Origin: Symbiodinium sp. CCMP2592
Lineage: Eukaryota; Sar; Dinophyceae; Suessiales; Symbiodiniaceae
Assembly: GCA_905221615.1 (NCBI GenBank)
Contig: CAJNDT010002846.1
Span: 124,001 to 188,000 of the forward strand
Direction: 5' to 3'
Length of the DNA: 64,000 nt
In this document: positions 9,701 to 20,540 of the stretch, piece by piece
Numbering within the stretch: position 1 is the first letter of the stretch
How the letters are laid out: each line of letters starts with the position of its first letter
Made by a program: the position numbers and the translations under genes
Notes under the pieces: generated by a model
Told to the model about the DNA's origin: nothing
Database searches by the model: none
The model's input: the letters and a program-made list of their open reading frames with translations, nothing else

Positions 9701-9718
9701 GTCGTTCATTGGCTCAAG
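9699..9718 (+). other. Possible relic of dinoflagellate spliced leader
   Basis: CCGT, six bases, then CATTGGCTCAAG with its core at 9707-9718. This matches the last ten bases of the DinoSL (TTGGCTCAAG) exactly and keeps CCGT at nearly the right spacing, with two T residues missing. Such relics mark sequences that were trans-spliced mRNA before being copied back into the genome. Confidence 0.3.
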
Positions 9719-9859
9719 AAAATATGCGTCTGCATTCAGGCTGTTCTGCCTGTAAACATATCCCTTTAAGAAGCAGGGAGTTGTTTGCTTCGAAGGGTCC
9801 CGTAAGGATAGGGCTTTAGGCTTTATCTTCAGAGTTTTAGGTTTTCAGGGCTTCGAACT

Positions 9860-9990
9860 CACCCTAAACCCAAAACCCTATACCTCCAGCCCCTAAACCC
9901 CAAACCCTAAACCCCTAAACCCTAAACCCTACACCTCCAGCCCCTAAACCCTAGCCCCTAAACCCTAAACCTGGCCCCTAAACCCTAGGT
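9860..9990. repeat. Telomere-like CCCTAAA cluster
   Basis: Imperfect repeats of CCCTAAAC with variants such as CCCTAAACCCC and CCCTACACCTCC. This is the first of many blocks of this motif in both orientations, and it begins just after the retroelement. Confidence 0.8.
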
Positions 9991-10360
9991 TCCAGGTCGA
10001 GAGGTGAGTTGTGGGTGGTGTGTGACAGAGTGCAGGTTTTGGGGATCGGGCCGAAACATACCCTCACCTACCAAAAAAGTAGCGTTCTGTGGGTCTCTAT
10101 ATAATTCCAGGCTGTATAGTGCGAGCCAGAAAAAGACGGTTATGGTAGCTTCAGGTACAGCACTTGATGCATCCTAGTGTGCTCTATGGACTCGTGAGGG
10201 TCCTCTACCGGCTGTTCCTTGAGATGCCGAACCTTCCTCACAAGGTGGCCTTAATAGGAACTCTTAGAAGAACCCGTAAAGCAACCCTTAAACGAACCCT
10301 CAAAAAGGCGGCAATCGAATCAGAAAATCTTTCGAGTCAGGGTTTAGGTTTGCCCTATCT

Positions 10361-10477
10361 CTACTGGAGGTTCATGGGTAGCTATAAGTGGAGTTATAAG
10401 TAATCTAATAGGGGTTTTCATTAAAATTACTACCCTACTTATAACTCCACTTATAACTAATCAGGAACCTCCACGTA
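10361..10477. mobile_element. MITE family D, copy 1
   Basis: Inverted repeats of about 40 bp starting CTACTGGAGGTTCATGGGTA and ending in its complement enclose about 30 bp. No coding capacity. Sister copies at 21988, 23297, 50474 (half) and 50693. Confidence 0.75.
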
Positions 10478-12010
10478 CACCCCCACCGCGAAGGCAAAAG
10501 CCTTTCAGCCCTGCACCCCACAATCCCCAACCACGTACCCGAAACACTACAGACTCCAAGCTCTCGCACCCTAAACCCCAAAACGAAGTGTTCAACCCTA
10601 GATCCTAATACGAAAGCTGAAGACGAAATCCTGAAGCCGACACCCTAAACTTTGGACCAAAAGCTCTCGAAGCTCGTCCACCGGAGCAGGTTGCACAAGC
10701 CCCTGCCAAGGCTGGAGAAGGGGGCTTGGGGTTTCGGGTTTAGGGAATAGTATCAGCATATAGCCCTTGATAATAAAGACCAACAAACCACCCTTTAAAA
10801 CCCAAGTGCAATTACTTAGGTGCCTATGTGACCTTGAAGCTATATTGTCGATGAGATCAGGGTTGAATGAGCAAAGTCTCAGGAGGTGTTTGCTGCAGAG
10901 GCTCTGTCTTTGCTGTTCATTTGATTCGGCTGCTACTCAAGAGTCCATTTTAATTGCAGAGGAGTTTTGGTTGTTTCGAAACATAGCAACCAGAACGACA
11001 AGCAGCTTAAACGTAAATGTAAGGTGGAAAGCGCCTGATGCTTTTGCTTCTGATCGCGATGTTACTGCGTCTCCAAGAGCATTTTCGGATTCAGGGGGTT
11101 TGGAGTTGTTCGTTCGGGGCTGAGGGGCTTTACGGGTTATGAACGCGGTGTGCGAGATTTATGGGTTCTAGGGCTTGGTGGCTTCGGAATTGGCGCGAGT
11201 ATGCCTGGATTCAGTGCTCTTCGGTGAGAGCTTCTGGCAGGCATGCTTCGGCATTTCGGCGTGTTTAGACTTGTTCTTTGAAAGTGTCGATATTGAAAAT
11301 ATTATCCCCTGATAATCCCTATGTAAAATGGCATGATTTACTCCAAGACCGGCCCGCTGTAGTCCTCCTTTCCTTCTTCTCGTCCCCGTCATCTTCGCCA
11401 TTATGTACTTCTTGCCATGATGAATGATGAGTGCTCAGGGTTTGGGGTGTAGGGGTGGTTTAGGATTTAGAGTTTGTCGTGGCAAAACTGCCATGGCCTG
11501 TGTGTAGGGCATTGCGTTTAGGGTATCGCCATGCGTGGACTCTACACAATCCACAGACTCCACTTATCTCCAAAACCCCAAAGCCCGGATGTACAACCCC
11601 GAACTCCAAGTCTCAAGCCCTAAGTTTAAAAACCCAGACACTCATCCTCAAACCCGGAATTTCAGAACCCAAACTCAACACCTGCAGCACCTCCAGCCGC
11701 CGAAGCCCCCGAGCTCTTCCTTGTGGCAGGTGCGCCACGACACCGCGCTGAAGTGGAAGTCGACTCCCTGGAAGGACCGCATCCTGCAGTTCAAGAGCCC
11801 CTCAATCCCTAAACCCTAAACCCTAAACCCCTAAACCCTAAACCGGTGATAAGACTTGACCCAAAGAAGTTACCAGTGTTTTTTGTTCCCGAAAACTGGT
11901 ATACTATCACAGCAATACCCGAAGAATGTAGCAGTGTCATTCTTTCGGTTCCGTCATCGTGCTATGCTACCATAGCAATGCCCAGACCCCATTCTAGTCA
12001 TTGAGGCCCC
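10478..12010. other. Stretch without a confident gene
   Basis: Holds scattered CCCTAAA motifs and a few open islands on the + strand that may be exons: 10663-10728 (Ala/Pro/Glu-rich), a 118-codon frame at 10767-11123, and 11691-11812 (contains HDTALKWKSTPWKDR). None has homology I recognise. A second telomere-like run lies at 11807-11845. Confidence 0.4.
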
Positions 12011-12017
12011 ATGGCGA

Positions 12018-12125
12018 AATCGCTGCTACTGCCGCGACAACGACCGCTACTACCGCCCCACTCCTGCTGCTTCCGCTACTGCTACTGCCACTGCTGCTAC
12101 TACAACTACTAGGACGACGACTACT
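12018..12125. repeat. Compound GCT/ACT trinucleotide repeat
   Basis: Interrupted runs of CTGCTACTACCGC type. Reading frames through it give poly-Leu or poly-Ser-like peptides on either strand, which I treat as artefacts of the repeat. Confidence 0.75.
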
Positions 12126-12456
12126 GCTGCTACTACTAAGAAGAGCCAGACCATCGCTGCTAACACAGTTTGCCAGCATGTTGACAGTGACGTGATACTG
12201 GCAACACGAGCCGACAGGATCACTCGGTTTAGCTGTCACCGGCTTGATGAGACTTCCTAGGCTGAAACCCAGATGGAAGCTTAACTTTCCGCAGCTTTAT
12301 CTGTTGCATAATATGGCTTGAATGGTCGCGAGGATTCTTACTACTCGTACTATTGCTTTATTGCTGTTACTGTCATCCGTGTTACAATTGTTATTGTTCT
12401 GTTCATTGCGACTAGTCATTACTTTGCGTTAGTTTCGCAATGCTTCCAATTGCTTT

Positions 12457-12648
12457 ATGTTGTCTTCCATTTTTTGGGGATGTAGGGTTTCGGGGCTTTG
12501 GGACAATGGTTCTGTTGAGCCAGTCGAGGAGGCTCCCGTCAAGACAAAGGGCAGCACGAAGGGCAGCAAAGGTACCAAAGGCGGAAGCAAGGGCGGGAAG
12601 CCTGGAGGTACCCTGGCAGTCCATGTTGAAGCTCCGTCTTGTGATTGA
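12457..12648 (+). CDS. Possible exon, Lys/Gly-rich protein
   Basis: The open frame encodes KGSTKGSKGTKGGSKGGKPG at 12544-12603, then GTLAVHVEAPSCD and a stop. The lysine-glycine repeats are not a simple product of one short DNA repeat and resemble the basic tracts of many dinoflagellate proteins. GGAG|GTACCC at about 12608 could be a donor. A similar K/G-rich island lies at 16290. Function unknown. Confidence 0.35.
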   Translation: MLSSIFWGCRVSGLWDNGSVEPVEEAPVKTKGSTKGSKGTKGGSKGGKPGGTLAVHVEAPSCD

Positions 12649-12649
12649 T

Positions 12650-13970
12650 TCGCGGTTCCACACCCAGAGTCGCTAGGTCTTTGATTTTCCTGGTCTTCGT
12701 TTTCAACGCATTGCCCTGTGAAGTATATCGATTGCGATGAAGGTAGACGGTTGTCATGATGTTGACTGCCCCTGAGCCCCAAAACCCTAAGTCGTAAACC
12801 CAAAACCCTACCCCAAATCCTGTTTACCCTAAGCCGCACCTTCAAGCCCAAAGTATATTCGTCCCTAGCACCTCTACCAACCCAAGACCCCGCCCTTTCC
12901 GTGCCGAAGCGGACAGCCCTACCTGAGCCCGAGTAGTTTCAGTTGTCAGTTGTATTTGTTCTTGCAGCCGTTGTGTATGTTCAACAAGGGTTTCTTCGGG
13001 TTCAGATACGGCTGAGGGGCTTGTTGAGGATTCATGGATAGTGCCCTAACCTTGAACCCAGAGCCCTAAACCCTGAACCCTGAAGCCTAAACACCAAACC
13101 CGAAGCCTTAAACCCCCAAACCCCTAAACCCCTAAACCTCGAAGCCATATTAACAGATTTGGAAAGGCTGTTGGCGTCTGCTGGCTACTGTCGTCACTGC
13201 ACATCCCCCACTAGGCAAAAAGAATATAGCTGAAGTCGACACTTCTGGTCCGTATTGAATTGTGCTAGACCCCTAAACCCTCTCCTAATCATTAACACCC
13301 CACCAGTAGCAACCTTCGCCTTTACGGCACTGAATAATTAGAACAGAGGTTTGAGGTACCTTCTAGGCTAAGTGGATACGAACTACGGGACACCATCGCC
13401 AATAAGTCTGACTCCTATATTACCCTTACTACCCCGACTGCCGCAGTACATGTTGGTGCTGCTCATATGGTTCGACATCTTGAACGATGTTTGTGCTAGC
13501 GACACGTTGTCTCTTACCGTGGTAGAAACAAACATTGCTTTGTCACAGTTTGCGATCGAGTGATCTTGCAGCCAGTTCGCGACCACCTAGCCGGAAATGC
13601 TGAACCCTAGCGCAAGTAAAGGAATTTAGGAGCAATCTCTGACGAGCGCCTGAGTTTGCAAAGTCTTGAAACGCAAAGCCCTAGAGACCTATGGACCACC
13701 CGAAAAACCATTAAAGCACCGCTACTCAACAGCCCTGTGTGACCCAACGCCTCTGCAGCCACATGGCCCTAATCTCTTAAACCTAACCCAGAACTCGAAG
13801 CTCGCAAAACCTCTATTCCCTGAATCCTTCAACCCATTACATACAACCTAAACCCCGAACCCTCAACTGTAAACCCAAAACCCTAAACCCTAAACTCCTA
13901 AACCTCGAAGCCCAGAAGCCCCAGACCCTAAGCCACTTTAAGCCCCAAGCCTTGAGAAGCTTTTTTCCTC
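12650..13970. other. Stretch without a confident gene
   Basis: Telomere-like motifs at 12775-12800, 13060-13145 and 13850-13930 (CCCTAAA orientation), separated by unique sequence. Frames at 13372-13563 and its complement are open but show no family or splice support. Confidence 0.4.
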
Positions 13971-13974
13971 TCAG

Positions 13975-14040
13975 GCGGGCGATGGGCCGCCGAGCCGCAC
14001 TTCGGTTACCCTTCGGGCTCTTCAGTGTTTTATGGTTTAG
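13975..14040 (+). CDS. Possible exon after a strong acceptor
   Basis: GCTTTTTTCCTCTCAG at 13959-13974 is a good polypyrimidine tract and 3' splice site. The following frame is open for 21 codons to TAG, entering telomere-like sequence. No homology seen. Confidence 0.25.
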   Translation, partial: AGDGPPSRTSVTLRALQCFMV

Positions 14041-14330
14041 GGTTTAAGGATGTAGAGTTTAGGGTTTAGAGATGTGAGGCTTAGGGTTTCGGGGTATAAG
14101 GATGTAGGGTTTAGGGTTTAGGGTTTAGAGGTGTCAGGTTTAGGGTTTCGGGGTTAAGGATGCAGGGTTCAGGGTTTGGGATGTCGGGTTGCGGGTTTAA
14201 AGCTTGGGGATGTAGAGCTTTGGGATGGGTTTAGCGATATCGGACTTAGGGTGCAGGGTTTAGAGTTTAGGGTCTAAGGATGCATCTACGGCTTCGCATG
14301 CGGGTCAAGGGGTTTAGGGTTTAAGGATTG
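14028..14330. repeat. Telomere-like TTTAGGG cluster
   Basis: About 300 bp of degenerate TTTAGGG with spacer words such as GATGTAGGG, opposite in orientation to the blocks at 9.9 and 13.9 kb. An open frame of 47 codons starting ATG at 14336 follows it, without other support. Confidence 0.8.
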
Positions 14331-14637
14331 CCGTCATGTTTGGTCGAAGCAAGGTCTTACAGCCAGTGCGCGCCAGGTGTCTTTTCGTGCAGCGCGCAAG
14401 CCAAACAGCCAAAATAAGTATCATGGGTAATAGGAAAATGTGTTGGATCCATCATATTCGGGACCCTACCATACTTTGAGGTATATTCCTCAATTAGAGG
14501 AGTTAATAAACTGGAAAAATGTTGTGCATCACCATAGTTCGAGGTATATTCCTTAGTCAGAGGATTGTGGAAGAGCAGATCCGGGTCTGTGCGGCATGTA
14601 AGTCGGGACGGCTACTGTTTCTTCAGAAACAGAGGGT

Positions 14638-14762
14638 CTACTTGGAGGGGCAGGGGACTTAGCAAGTAGGATACGAGTAGAAGAGTTATAAGTACCCTAC
14701 ATGGAGTTATCCCAATTATAACCCTACTTATAACCATACTTACTAAGTCCCCTGCCCCTCCT
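14638..14762. mobile_element. MITE family E, copy 1
   Basis: Inverted repeats beginning TACTTGGAGGGGCAGGGGAC and ending GTCCCCTGCCCCTCC; the internal part is rich in TATAAGTAGGG words. Copies at 23427 and 31678; relatives with a CATGGGACTTAG end at 49166, 49627 and 60301. Confidence 0.8.
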
Positions 14763-14766
14763 TCAG

Positions 14767-14925
14767 GGTTTCTGGTCATTCGTCCACCAAGGCTTGTCCT
14801 GTAGTGCAGCGTGTAGTTCGGAGTTTCAGAGCTTTCCCAAGGAACTAAACTTCCCGATGCCCTTTGCCTCTGGAGGCCCCATGAGCCTGGCGCCCTTTGT
14901 TACTAAGAAGACTTCCTTAAACTGA
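14767..14925 (+). CDS. Possible terminal exon beside MITE E
   Basis: The right end of the MITE reads CCCCTGCCCCTCCTTCAG, a fine 3' splice site, and the next base opens a frame of 52 codons to TGA. The peptide (for example FPKELNFPMPFASGGPMSLA near 14839-14898) is of mixed composition, unlike repeat-coded peptides. No family recognised. Confidence 0.4.
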   Translation, partial: GFWSFVHQGLSCSAACSSEFQSFPKELNFPMPFASGGPMSLAPFVTKKTSLN

Positions 14926-15244
14926 GGTGGGGACCATCCTTCAACCCATAAACTTGATAAACCCTATGCGCTCAACCCTAAAACAGACGCAGGCCACCCT
15001 TATAAAGTCATACAAGGACCCTAATGCAGAAGCCTGAATAAGTAGGAGCTCTACTTCAAAGGGTTCCTCTTATAACTATATACCTCAGACCGGAAGGATC
15101 TAGGTAAATAGAACCCCTTACCGACAGGCCTACCTTACCCCATATAGTGGTAGGATACTTTCTTTCTTAACCCATACAACGGTGGGATATCTTTTTGAGA
15201 TCATTTTTCGGAGCACCTTTTCTGGGTTCCTTTTCTTTTCTTAG

Positions 15245-15353
15245 AGCCTTAAAGCGGTGTGGAGCTGTAGTATCCGCCAAAAACTTGTGTGTCTGACGAA
15301 GGTCTGGGTGGAGGAGGAACCGGAGCCTGTGCGCTACGTGAAGACCTCCAAGG
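15245..15353 (+). CDS. Possible internal exon with both splice sites
   Basis: The acceptor CTTTTCTTTTCTTAG ends at 15244 and the donor GTAAAG starts at 15354. The frame between them is open for 36 codons plus one base and includes KVWVEEEPEPVRYVKTSKG. No homology recognised. This is one of the better islands because it has a polypyrimidine tract and a GT donor. Confidence 0.4.
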
Positions 15354-16230
15354 GTAAAGGCCTTTGGAGTACTTGGGGTTTAGGGGTTCAGGGTTTAGGG
15401 GCTAGCGTGTTGTGAACATATCACTGTTGTGAGATTCCTAGTCTTTTAATTCTGGCACTTCCTAGTACTATTACTATTGCTACTCTACTATATACAAGTA
15501 CTCTAGCCACTGATAGTCCTTTCGCCACAGTTGAAGCTATTGCTACTTGTACAAGATGACTACTGTTGTAAGTGTTTTTCTTCGTATTCTTCTAAGCTCT
15601 ACTTGGAATATGCGTAGGATAATAGTCAAGGTTCCATGATATACATATATATATATATGTATACATATATAATTATATATATACATATATTTGTGCATCT
15701 GTGTATTTCTCATTGTTTGTATCATCTGTTGGTATCGCTAGATTTCTTATTGTCATGATAGTCTTTCGTTAGTGGCAATAGTAACTCTCATCTTTCATAC
15801 TACTGTTTCCGTGCCTGTTATGGTTGTTGTCATTTCCCATTGTGATTATCATCGTTACCTAATCATTGTTGTCATGTTTATCATTTGTATAATTTTCTTG
15901 CTTTATTGCCAACCTGACTGGTTTTACTATTCTTCTTCGCCTGAGCATAGTCGGTCTACTTAAGCTTTCGGGGTATTTTGTGGCTCAGGGTCGCTAGAAG
16001 CCATGCAGCTATTCGAGCTACCGCAAAACCTCAACCCCAAACTAAAACAAGTTTTAAATCCAGAACAGCAAGCCTAAACCTTATCTTGAGCTCGAAGCTC
16101 TTGAAAAACCTCGTTCTAACTTCGGTTCAAAGCAAAATATCTAGAAGTTCTTCTTGGATTTTTGACTCTGGTACTTCCCAGAAATGCAAAACTACGGGTG
16201 CTCAGTAAGGAGCCCTCAGATGCAGGGTTT
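15354..16230. other. Stretch without a confident gene; AT microsatellite
   Basis: An ATATAC/TATATG run lies at 15640-15690. The remainder is T-rich unique sequence with a short TTTAGGG patch at 15375-15405. A 76-codon frame at 15978-16208 has no support beyond being open. Confidence 0.4.
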
Positions 16231-16234
16231 CTGA

Positions 16235-16432
16235 AGCACCGCGGCCTCCATCACGGGATCTGAAAAGTTCTCGGTTCCCGTGATCTTGGCAGGCAAGGGC
16301 AAGGACCACGGTGGCCAGAAAGGCCACGGCAAGGGAAAAGGCAAGGGGAAAGGCAGCTCAGCTCATGTTGGGGTTCTGAGCTCAGGTTCAGGGCTCTTCC
16401 CCATGAGAGTTTCCGAAAAGAGGGGACCCTGA
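16235..16432 (+). CDS. Possible exon, Lys/Gly/His-rich protein
   Basis: GCAGGCAAGGGCAAGGAC at 16289 and following encodes GKGKDHGGQKGHGKGKGKGK. CTTGGCAG at 16285-16292 could be the acceptor. The frame runs into MITE A, whose first bases supply the last codons before TGA 16430-16432. Compare the K/G-rich island at 12544. Confidence 0.35.
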   Translation, partial: STAASITGSEKFSVPVILAGKGKDHGGQKGHGKGKGKGKGSSAHVGVLSSGSGLFPMRVSEKRGP

Positions 16433-16493
16433 ATAGTAGGATCCTTACTATAGGGATCTCCAAAATAAGGTACCCCTTATTTTCGGAAACCCC
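16407..16493. mobile_element. MITE family A, copy 1
   Basis: GAGTTTCCGAAAAGAGGGG and its complement TTTTCGGAAAC enclose a core with GGATCCTTACTA. Family A has nine copies here (28777, 33667, 38218, 40166, 41650, 46395 partial, 58869, 59054). Confidence 0.75.
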
Positions 16494-16508
16494 CTACATG
16501 TTCCGAGA

Positions 16509-16607
16509 CACACGCTTGTTGCCTGCCCGAGGAAAGATGAGGCCGCCGCCACTGCACTGGTTCAGGGGTCGGGTGGGCTGATCTCGCGTTTACGCTTTGG
16601 GGTTTAG
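16509..16607 (+). CDS. Possible exon
   Basis: Open frame of 32 codons of mixed composition (contains CPRKDEAAATALVQGSGG) between MITE A and a TTTAGGG patch, ending in TAG of the repeat. There is no clear splice site and no homology. Confidence 0.2.
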   Translation, partial: HTLVACPRKDEAAATALVQGSGGLISRLRFGV

Positions 16608-16750
16608 GGTTTAGCTCACTATCGCGACAAGGGATGCTACCAATTCAGACTCCTTACTCTATCCATGAAGCTTCAAGCAGGGTTTTGGGCTTCAGAGGTG
16701 GGCGAGGGTTTGGGGCTTATCTAGGGCTCTGCCTTGGGATCGCTGAGTTG

Positions 16751-16860
16751 GTGGTGGTGTTGTTGTTGTTGCTGTTGTGGTCGCCGTCGTGGTGGTGGTG
16801 GTGGTGGTGGTGGTGGTCGTGGTGGTTGTTGTTGTCGTGGTTGTTGCTGCTATTGTGGCG
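16751..16860. repeat. TGG/TTG trinucleotide repeat
   Basis: Runs of TGG and TTG code for poly-Trp/Leu on one strand and poly-Thr/His on the other, none credible as protein. It sits just before another CCCTAA patch. Confidence 0.8.
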
Positions 16861-17312
16861 GTCCCTTCTCCTGCTGCTGCCATCAGGATTATCAAATCCC
16901 AATGCCCTAAATCCTCAACCCTAATCCCATAATCCCGATCTCCAAACCCTGACGGCCAGCCGACCTAAACCCCTCCACCCTGAACCCACCATTGCCCTAA
17001 ACTCCGAAACCCCAACCATTAAAATGAGCTTTTAACCCTAAGTCCTAAGTGCAGGATCTATGCTATGCTTTCCGAAGCCTTATAGATTTCTTCCCTATCC
17101 CTAAACCCTTAGCCCTTCGCGAGGAACCCTGAAAGGAATCCTTGTAGACTTCGTTCCTCTGAAAAAATCCTGACAGAACTCCAAAACCCTTCAAGGACCC
17201 CCTTAACTTAAACTCTGAGCCCCTGCACGAAACCTGGTAAACTTCTTGCCTAAACCCTAAACCCCATAAAGCTCGAAAGAACCCTTGCAGAAGCCTTCGC
17301 CCTAAACCTCAG

Positions 17313-17414
17313 ATCCTACACCCAAAAGGAAGGCAGCTCCTTTGAACAGCGAGTTCTGGACCAAGAAGATGGAGCATGAGGGCCGGTGGCTGGGCCCTGA
17401 CTTTGTGGTTGCAG
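17313..17414 (+). CDS. Possible internal exon
   Basis: The acceptor CCTAAACCTCAG ends at 17312 and the donor CAG|GTTAAG follows 17414. The peptide contains NSEFWTKKMEHEGRWLGPDF, of globular composition. No family recognised. The acceptor lies in a telomere-like stretch. Confidence 0.35.
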
Positions 17415-18480
17415 GTTAAGGAGTGTGACGTGTTAGTTATATTGTGTATACAAAATGCATATATGTATGTATACATATACACATACACTTACGTATGTAT
17501 CTGAACATGTCTTTTCTCGCTGAGGGTGAAAATCAGGATTCTTTAAGATTTCTGTAGGGTTTAGGATTTAGAGTAAATGCTCCTCGTTGTCCGTATACAG
17601 CTATACTGTGATATGCTCCCAACCCACATCCTCATTACGTTCTGGCCATCTGCCAAACCCTCATGTTAAACCATTATTCCTGAATGTTCTTCATGTTTAT
17701 ACTTGGTTATACTTATGGTATAATACACAAAAAAACCCTCGTCTAATTATTAAGGCCCCTGTGTGAGGGATTCTCAGGAGTTGGGGCCTTGCGCGAACTT
17801 TGAGGGCAGAAGGTTGACATTGACTAGAGGGCTTAGGGTTTATTGTTATGCAGTTTCATAGTTCCTTCTTATGTTTACGGGTTTGTGTTTTAGGGTTTAT
17901 CGTTATGTTTAGGATTCCTTACTAGGGTCATCGGGTTCATGGTTTAGGGCTTCTTGTTCTGTTTAGGCTTGCGTTTTAAGGTCATGGGTTTAGGGTTTAT
18001 GGATATGGCATTTGTAGCCATTCACTATCAGTCGATGGAAGACGAAGTGCTAGATCATGCATAGTACTGGTTGTCGGCAAAACCCGAATGCGCTGAAGCC
18101 CTTGGCCCGCAACCCCGAGTAGCAAACTCAACAACCCCTCAACACGCACAAAGCCTAAACCCTAAACCCTAAACCTTATATCCTCAACCGTAAAGCCTAA
18201 GCCCATAAACCTTGAAGCCCTATATAAACCCCAAACCCCAACATCCAGACCCCTGCCTAACCTAACGAGGCAGCGCGTTCCCAGAGGTGACATTACTTCA
18301 TTGATTGCAACCCAAGGCCTGATCCCTCAACCCTCACACCCCTTACCTTGAACGCTAAACCCCACAGCCACAGCCCTCAAAACAAATCCCAAACCCCTAA
18401 ACCCTAAAACCCTCCAACCTAGAAACCCTGATACCCTCACCCGTCTCAAGAGACTACCCTAAACCCTAAACCCTAAACCG
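17415..18480. other. Stretch without a confident gene
   Basis: Contains a small ATGTATACATAT patch (17450-17500), part of a family J element near 17700-17765 (TCTAATTATTAAGGCCCC end), TTTAGGG words at 17820-18000 and CCCTAAA words at 18150-18480. No gene seen. Confidence 0.4.
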
Positions 18481-18490
18481 ACTAGCTCAG

Positions 18491-18563
18491 GAAGGAGATG
18501 GGTGACACTGCCTTCCCGGGTGTCATCGTGAGATACAAGGTGAACCAAGGCAGCCGGGCTGCG
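18491..18563 (+). CDS. Possible exon with an ATG
   Basis: CTCAG|G at 18490/18491 is followed by AAGGAGATGGGTGACACTG and an open frame (MGDTAFPGVIVRYKVNQGSR). Donor-like GTGACG follows 18563, with an alternative GTGAAC at 18540. The frame otherwise runs into a long repeat-coded tail. Confidence 0.3.
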
Positions 18564-18584
18564 GTGACGCGTTCATGGGGGATC

Positions 18585-18765
18585 AGGGTTTCTAGGGTTT
18601 CTAGGGTTTCAGGGATTTCTAGAATTTCTAGGGTGTCTGGGGATTCTAGGGTTTTTAGGGTGTCTGGGGATTCTAGGGTTTCTAGGTTTTCGGGTTTTTC
18701 GGGTTTAGAGTTTAGGGTTTCTAGGGTTTCTAGGTTTACGGTCATAGGGTTTAGGCGTTAGTTTA
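18585..18765. repeat. TTTCTAGGG repeat, telomere-like variant
   Basis: Tandem GGGTTTCTAGGGTTTCTA with internal GTGTCTGGGGATTCTAGGG units; a nine-base relative of TTTAGGG. Both strands read open because the unit length is a multiple of three, so the peptides are not taken as genes. Confidence 0.75.
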
Positions 18766-18956
18766 GAGGATTGTGGGGTTTTGGGCTTGTCGGGGTTCTG
18801 GGGTTTAGAGTGTGGGGTTGGGCTGCGGTTTGTACGGTAGACTTAGGCCGAGCCCACCTCAGATTCCATATGAAACTCAAATCCCAGGTTCCCAATTGCA
18901 TAGTCAGGGGACCCTAATATAGTACCCTGAATAGCATGATCCTTATAAACCTAGAC

Positions 18957-19053
18957 CTTCCAAAATCCCTTAATTAAGGAATATATACCTTAAATCATAT
19001 TAAGGATCCTACTAGGACTTAAGGTATCTTCCTTAATTAAGGGATTTTGGAAG
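18957..19053. mobile_element. MITE family I, copy 1
   Basis: CTTCCAAAATCCCTTAATTA and its complement AATTAAGGGATTTTGGAAG form the ends; the core contains AAGGATCCTACTA. Just before it (18906-18948) is half of a family A element. Copies at 48490 and 49501, with fragments at 14455 and 61615. Confidence 0.8.
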
Positions 19054-19417
19054 CCCTAAACCCTAAACCCTAAACCCTAAACCCAAACTAAGGTGCCCCT
19101 TGAGGCTCAGATCCCAGGGTTCCCCAATTGCATAGTCAAGTCCAAAGCCTGTCTACCACCTTCAACCGAAGCTCTGCCCTCCATCCTTGCAGCGCACGCG
19201 CCTGTTTGGGGTTTGGGATTAGGGTTTAGGGTTAGGGTTTAGGGTTTAGGGTTTAGGAGAGGTGATTTGCTGGGAATCGTTGTCAATTTGACGTACAGTT
19301 TAGCAGCTTGCTCCTCTGAATGCCCTACCCTGAAGCTTGGACCATAACGCTTTTCTTGTCCCTTCTCTAAATGCCCCAAAGTATCCAAGCTCCACTCTAC
19401 ATGAATGAATTTAATGT

Positions 19418-19514
19418 GGGAGCCTTAATAATTAGAATAGGGTTTTGGGGCTCATTACACTAGAATTATAATAAGCAGCCCCCAAAGTGGTATAGGTGAT
19501 TATTTAGGCCCCTC
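19418..19514. mobile_element. MITE family J, copy 1
   Basis: GAGCCTTAATAATTAGAATA and TAATTATTTAGGCCCC type ends around an AATTATAATAAG core. Other copies at 38022, 43827, 44167 and 59511. Confidence 0.75.
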
Positions 19515-19623
19515 TATTAGCTTGCCCCAAGCTGCCCCCAATCTGTGCCGAGGCTGGGGATTGATCCGCCCGGACAACCTGGCAGGAGCCGGCTGAGAGT
19601 TTGGGGCTTTGCTAAAGCCATGC

Positions 19624-19787
19624 GGGTGGTTGTCAAAATTAAAGGGATCTATAAGGCCTCTATAGGGTTTCCTTTAAGGGATCTATAGGTTGTCAAAATT
19701 ATGGTCCCTTTTTGGGGTACCCTAGATATTAGGTGCCGTTAAAAAAATAAGGACCCAGAAAGGGACCATAGTTTTGACAACCGCCCA
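19624..19787. mobile_element. MITE family G, copy 1, enlarged
   Basis: Ends GGGTGGTTGTCAAAATT and ATAGTTTTGACAACCGCCC. About 60 bp with AAGGGATCTATAAGG and CCTTTAAGGGATCTATAGG lies between two copies of GTTGTCAAAATT, so a second small element or an internal duplication sits inside the left end. Plain copies at 32861 and 58714. Confidence 0.75.
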
Positions 19788-19879
19788 TGTGGAGGGTGTA
19801 GGAGTGTGGGGTTTGTGCGTAGGTGGATAGGCAGGACGGCGGGCAGGCAGGTAGTTTTGGGACTTAGGCTTGCACTGAG

Positions 19880-19995
19880 GCCGGTTTTGGCGGCACGATT
19901 CCAGCGTGCCATTTAGCGCAGCAGACGCCTGCCAGAGCCAGAGCCACTACAGCCCCAACCCCTTTACAGCCTTCCAAAAACTGGAGTCTTGTTAA
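19880..19995 (+). CDS. Possible terminal exon
   Basis: After CACTGAG at 19879 the frame is open for 37 codons to TAA, with a Ser/Pro-rich peptide (CQSQSHYSPNPFTAF). The complementary strand is also open over the same bases, so strand assignment rests on the + bias of the window. Confidence 0.25.
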
Positions 19996-20540
19996 GGAAC
20001 TTAATTCAAGTCGGAATCTATAGTAGAAAAATGAGATGGTTTCATTGTCATGGTGAAGCAAGTCGGAATCTAAAGTATATACTATACGTGATAAATTATG
20101 GTTTCATTGTTATGGTAACTAAGTCAAACTCCTGAAGCCCAGGTAACCTACCTTTTTAAGAACTTGTATAAAGAAATCATACCCTAAAAAGGAGCCCAAG
20201 TAAGCTACCTTTTTCAGGACTTATATAAAGAAATCATATGAGGGAACCCTAAAAAGGTAGGTTCCTCAGGGTCCAGGAACTCCTGACCCTCAGGGTCCAG
20301 GTATCTCCTCAGGAGGGTCCGGAATCTCCTAAAAAGAGCCCTTGGGTCTCTTTGGGGTCTCAGAAATCCTACATCTTGAGGTTCCTTAAAGTGTTAGGAC
20401 CCTTAGGGTAAGCGCACGGCGAGGTCGCCAGAGGCCGAGAGACTTATCGCCGCCCGGTGCCGTGCCGAAACGTTCACCCCGAACCTTGAAACCCTCAAGA
20501 GCTAGCGGTTTAGGGTTTAGGGTTTTGGGTTTAGGGTTTA

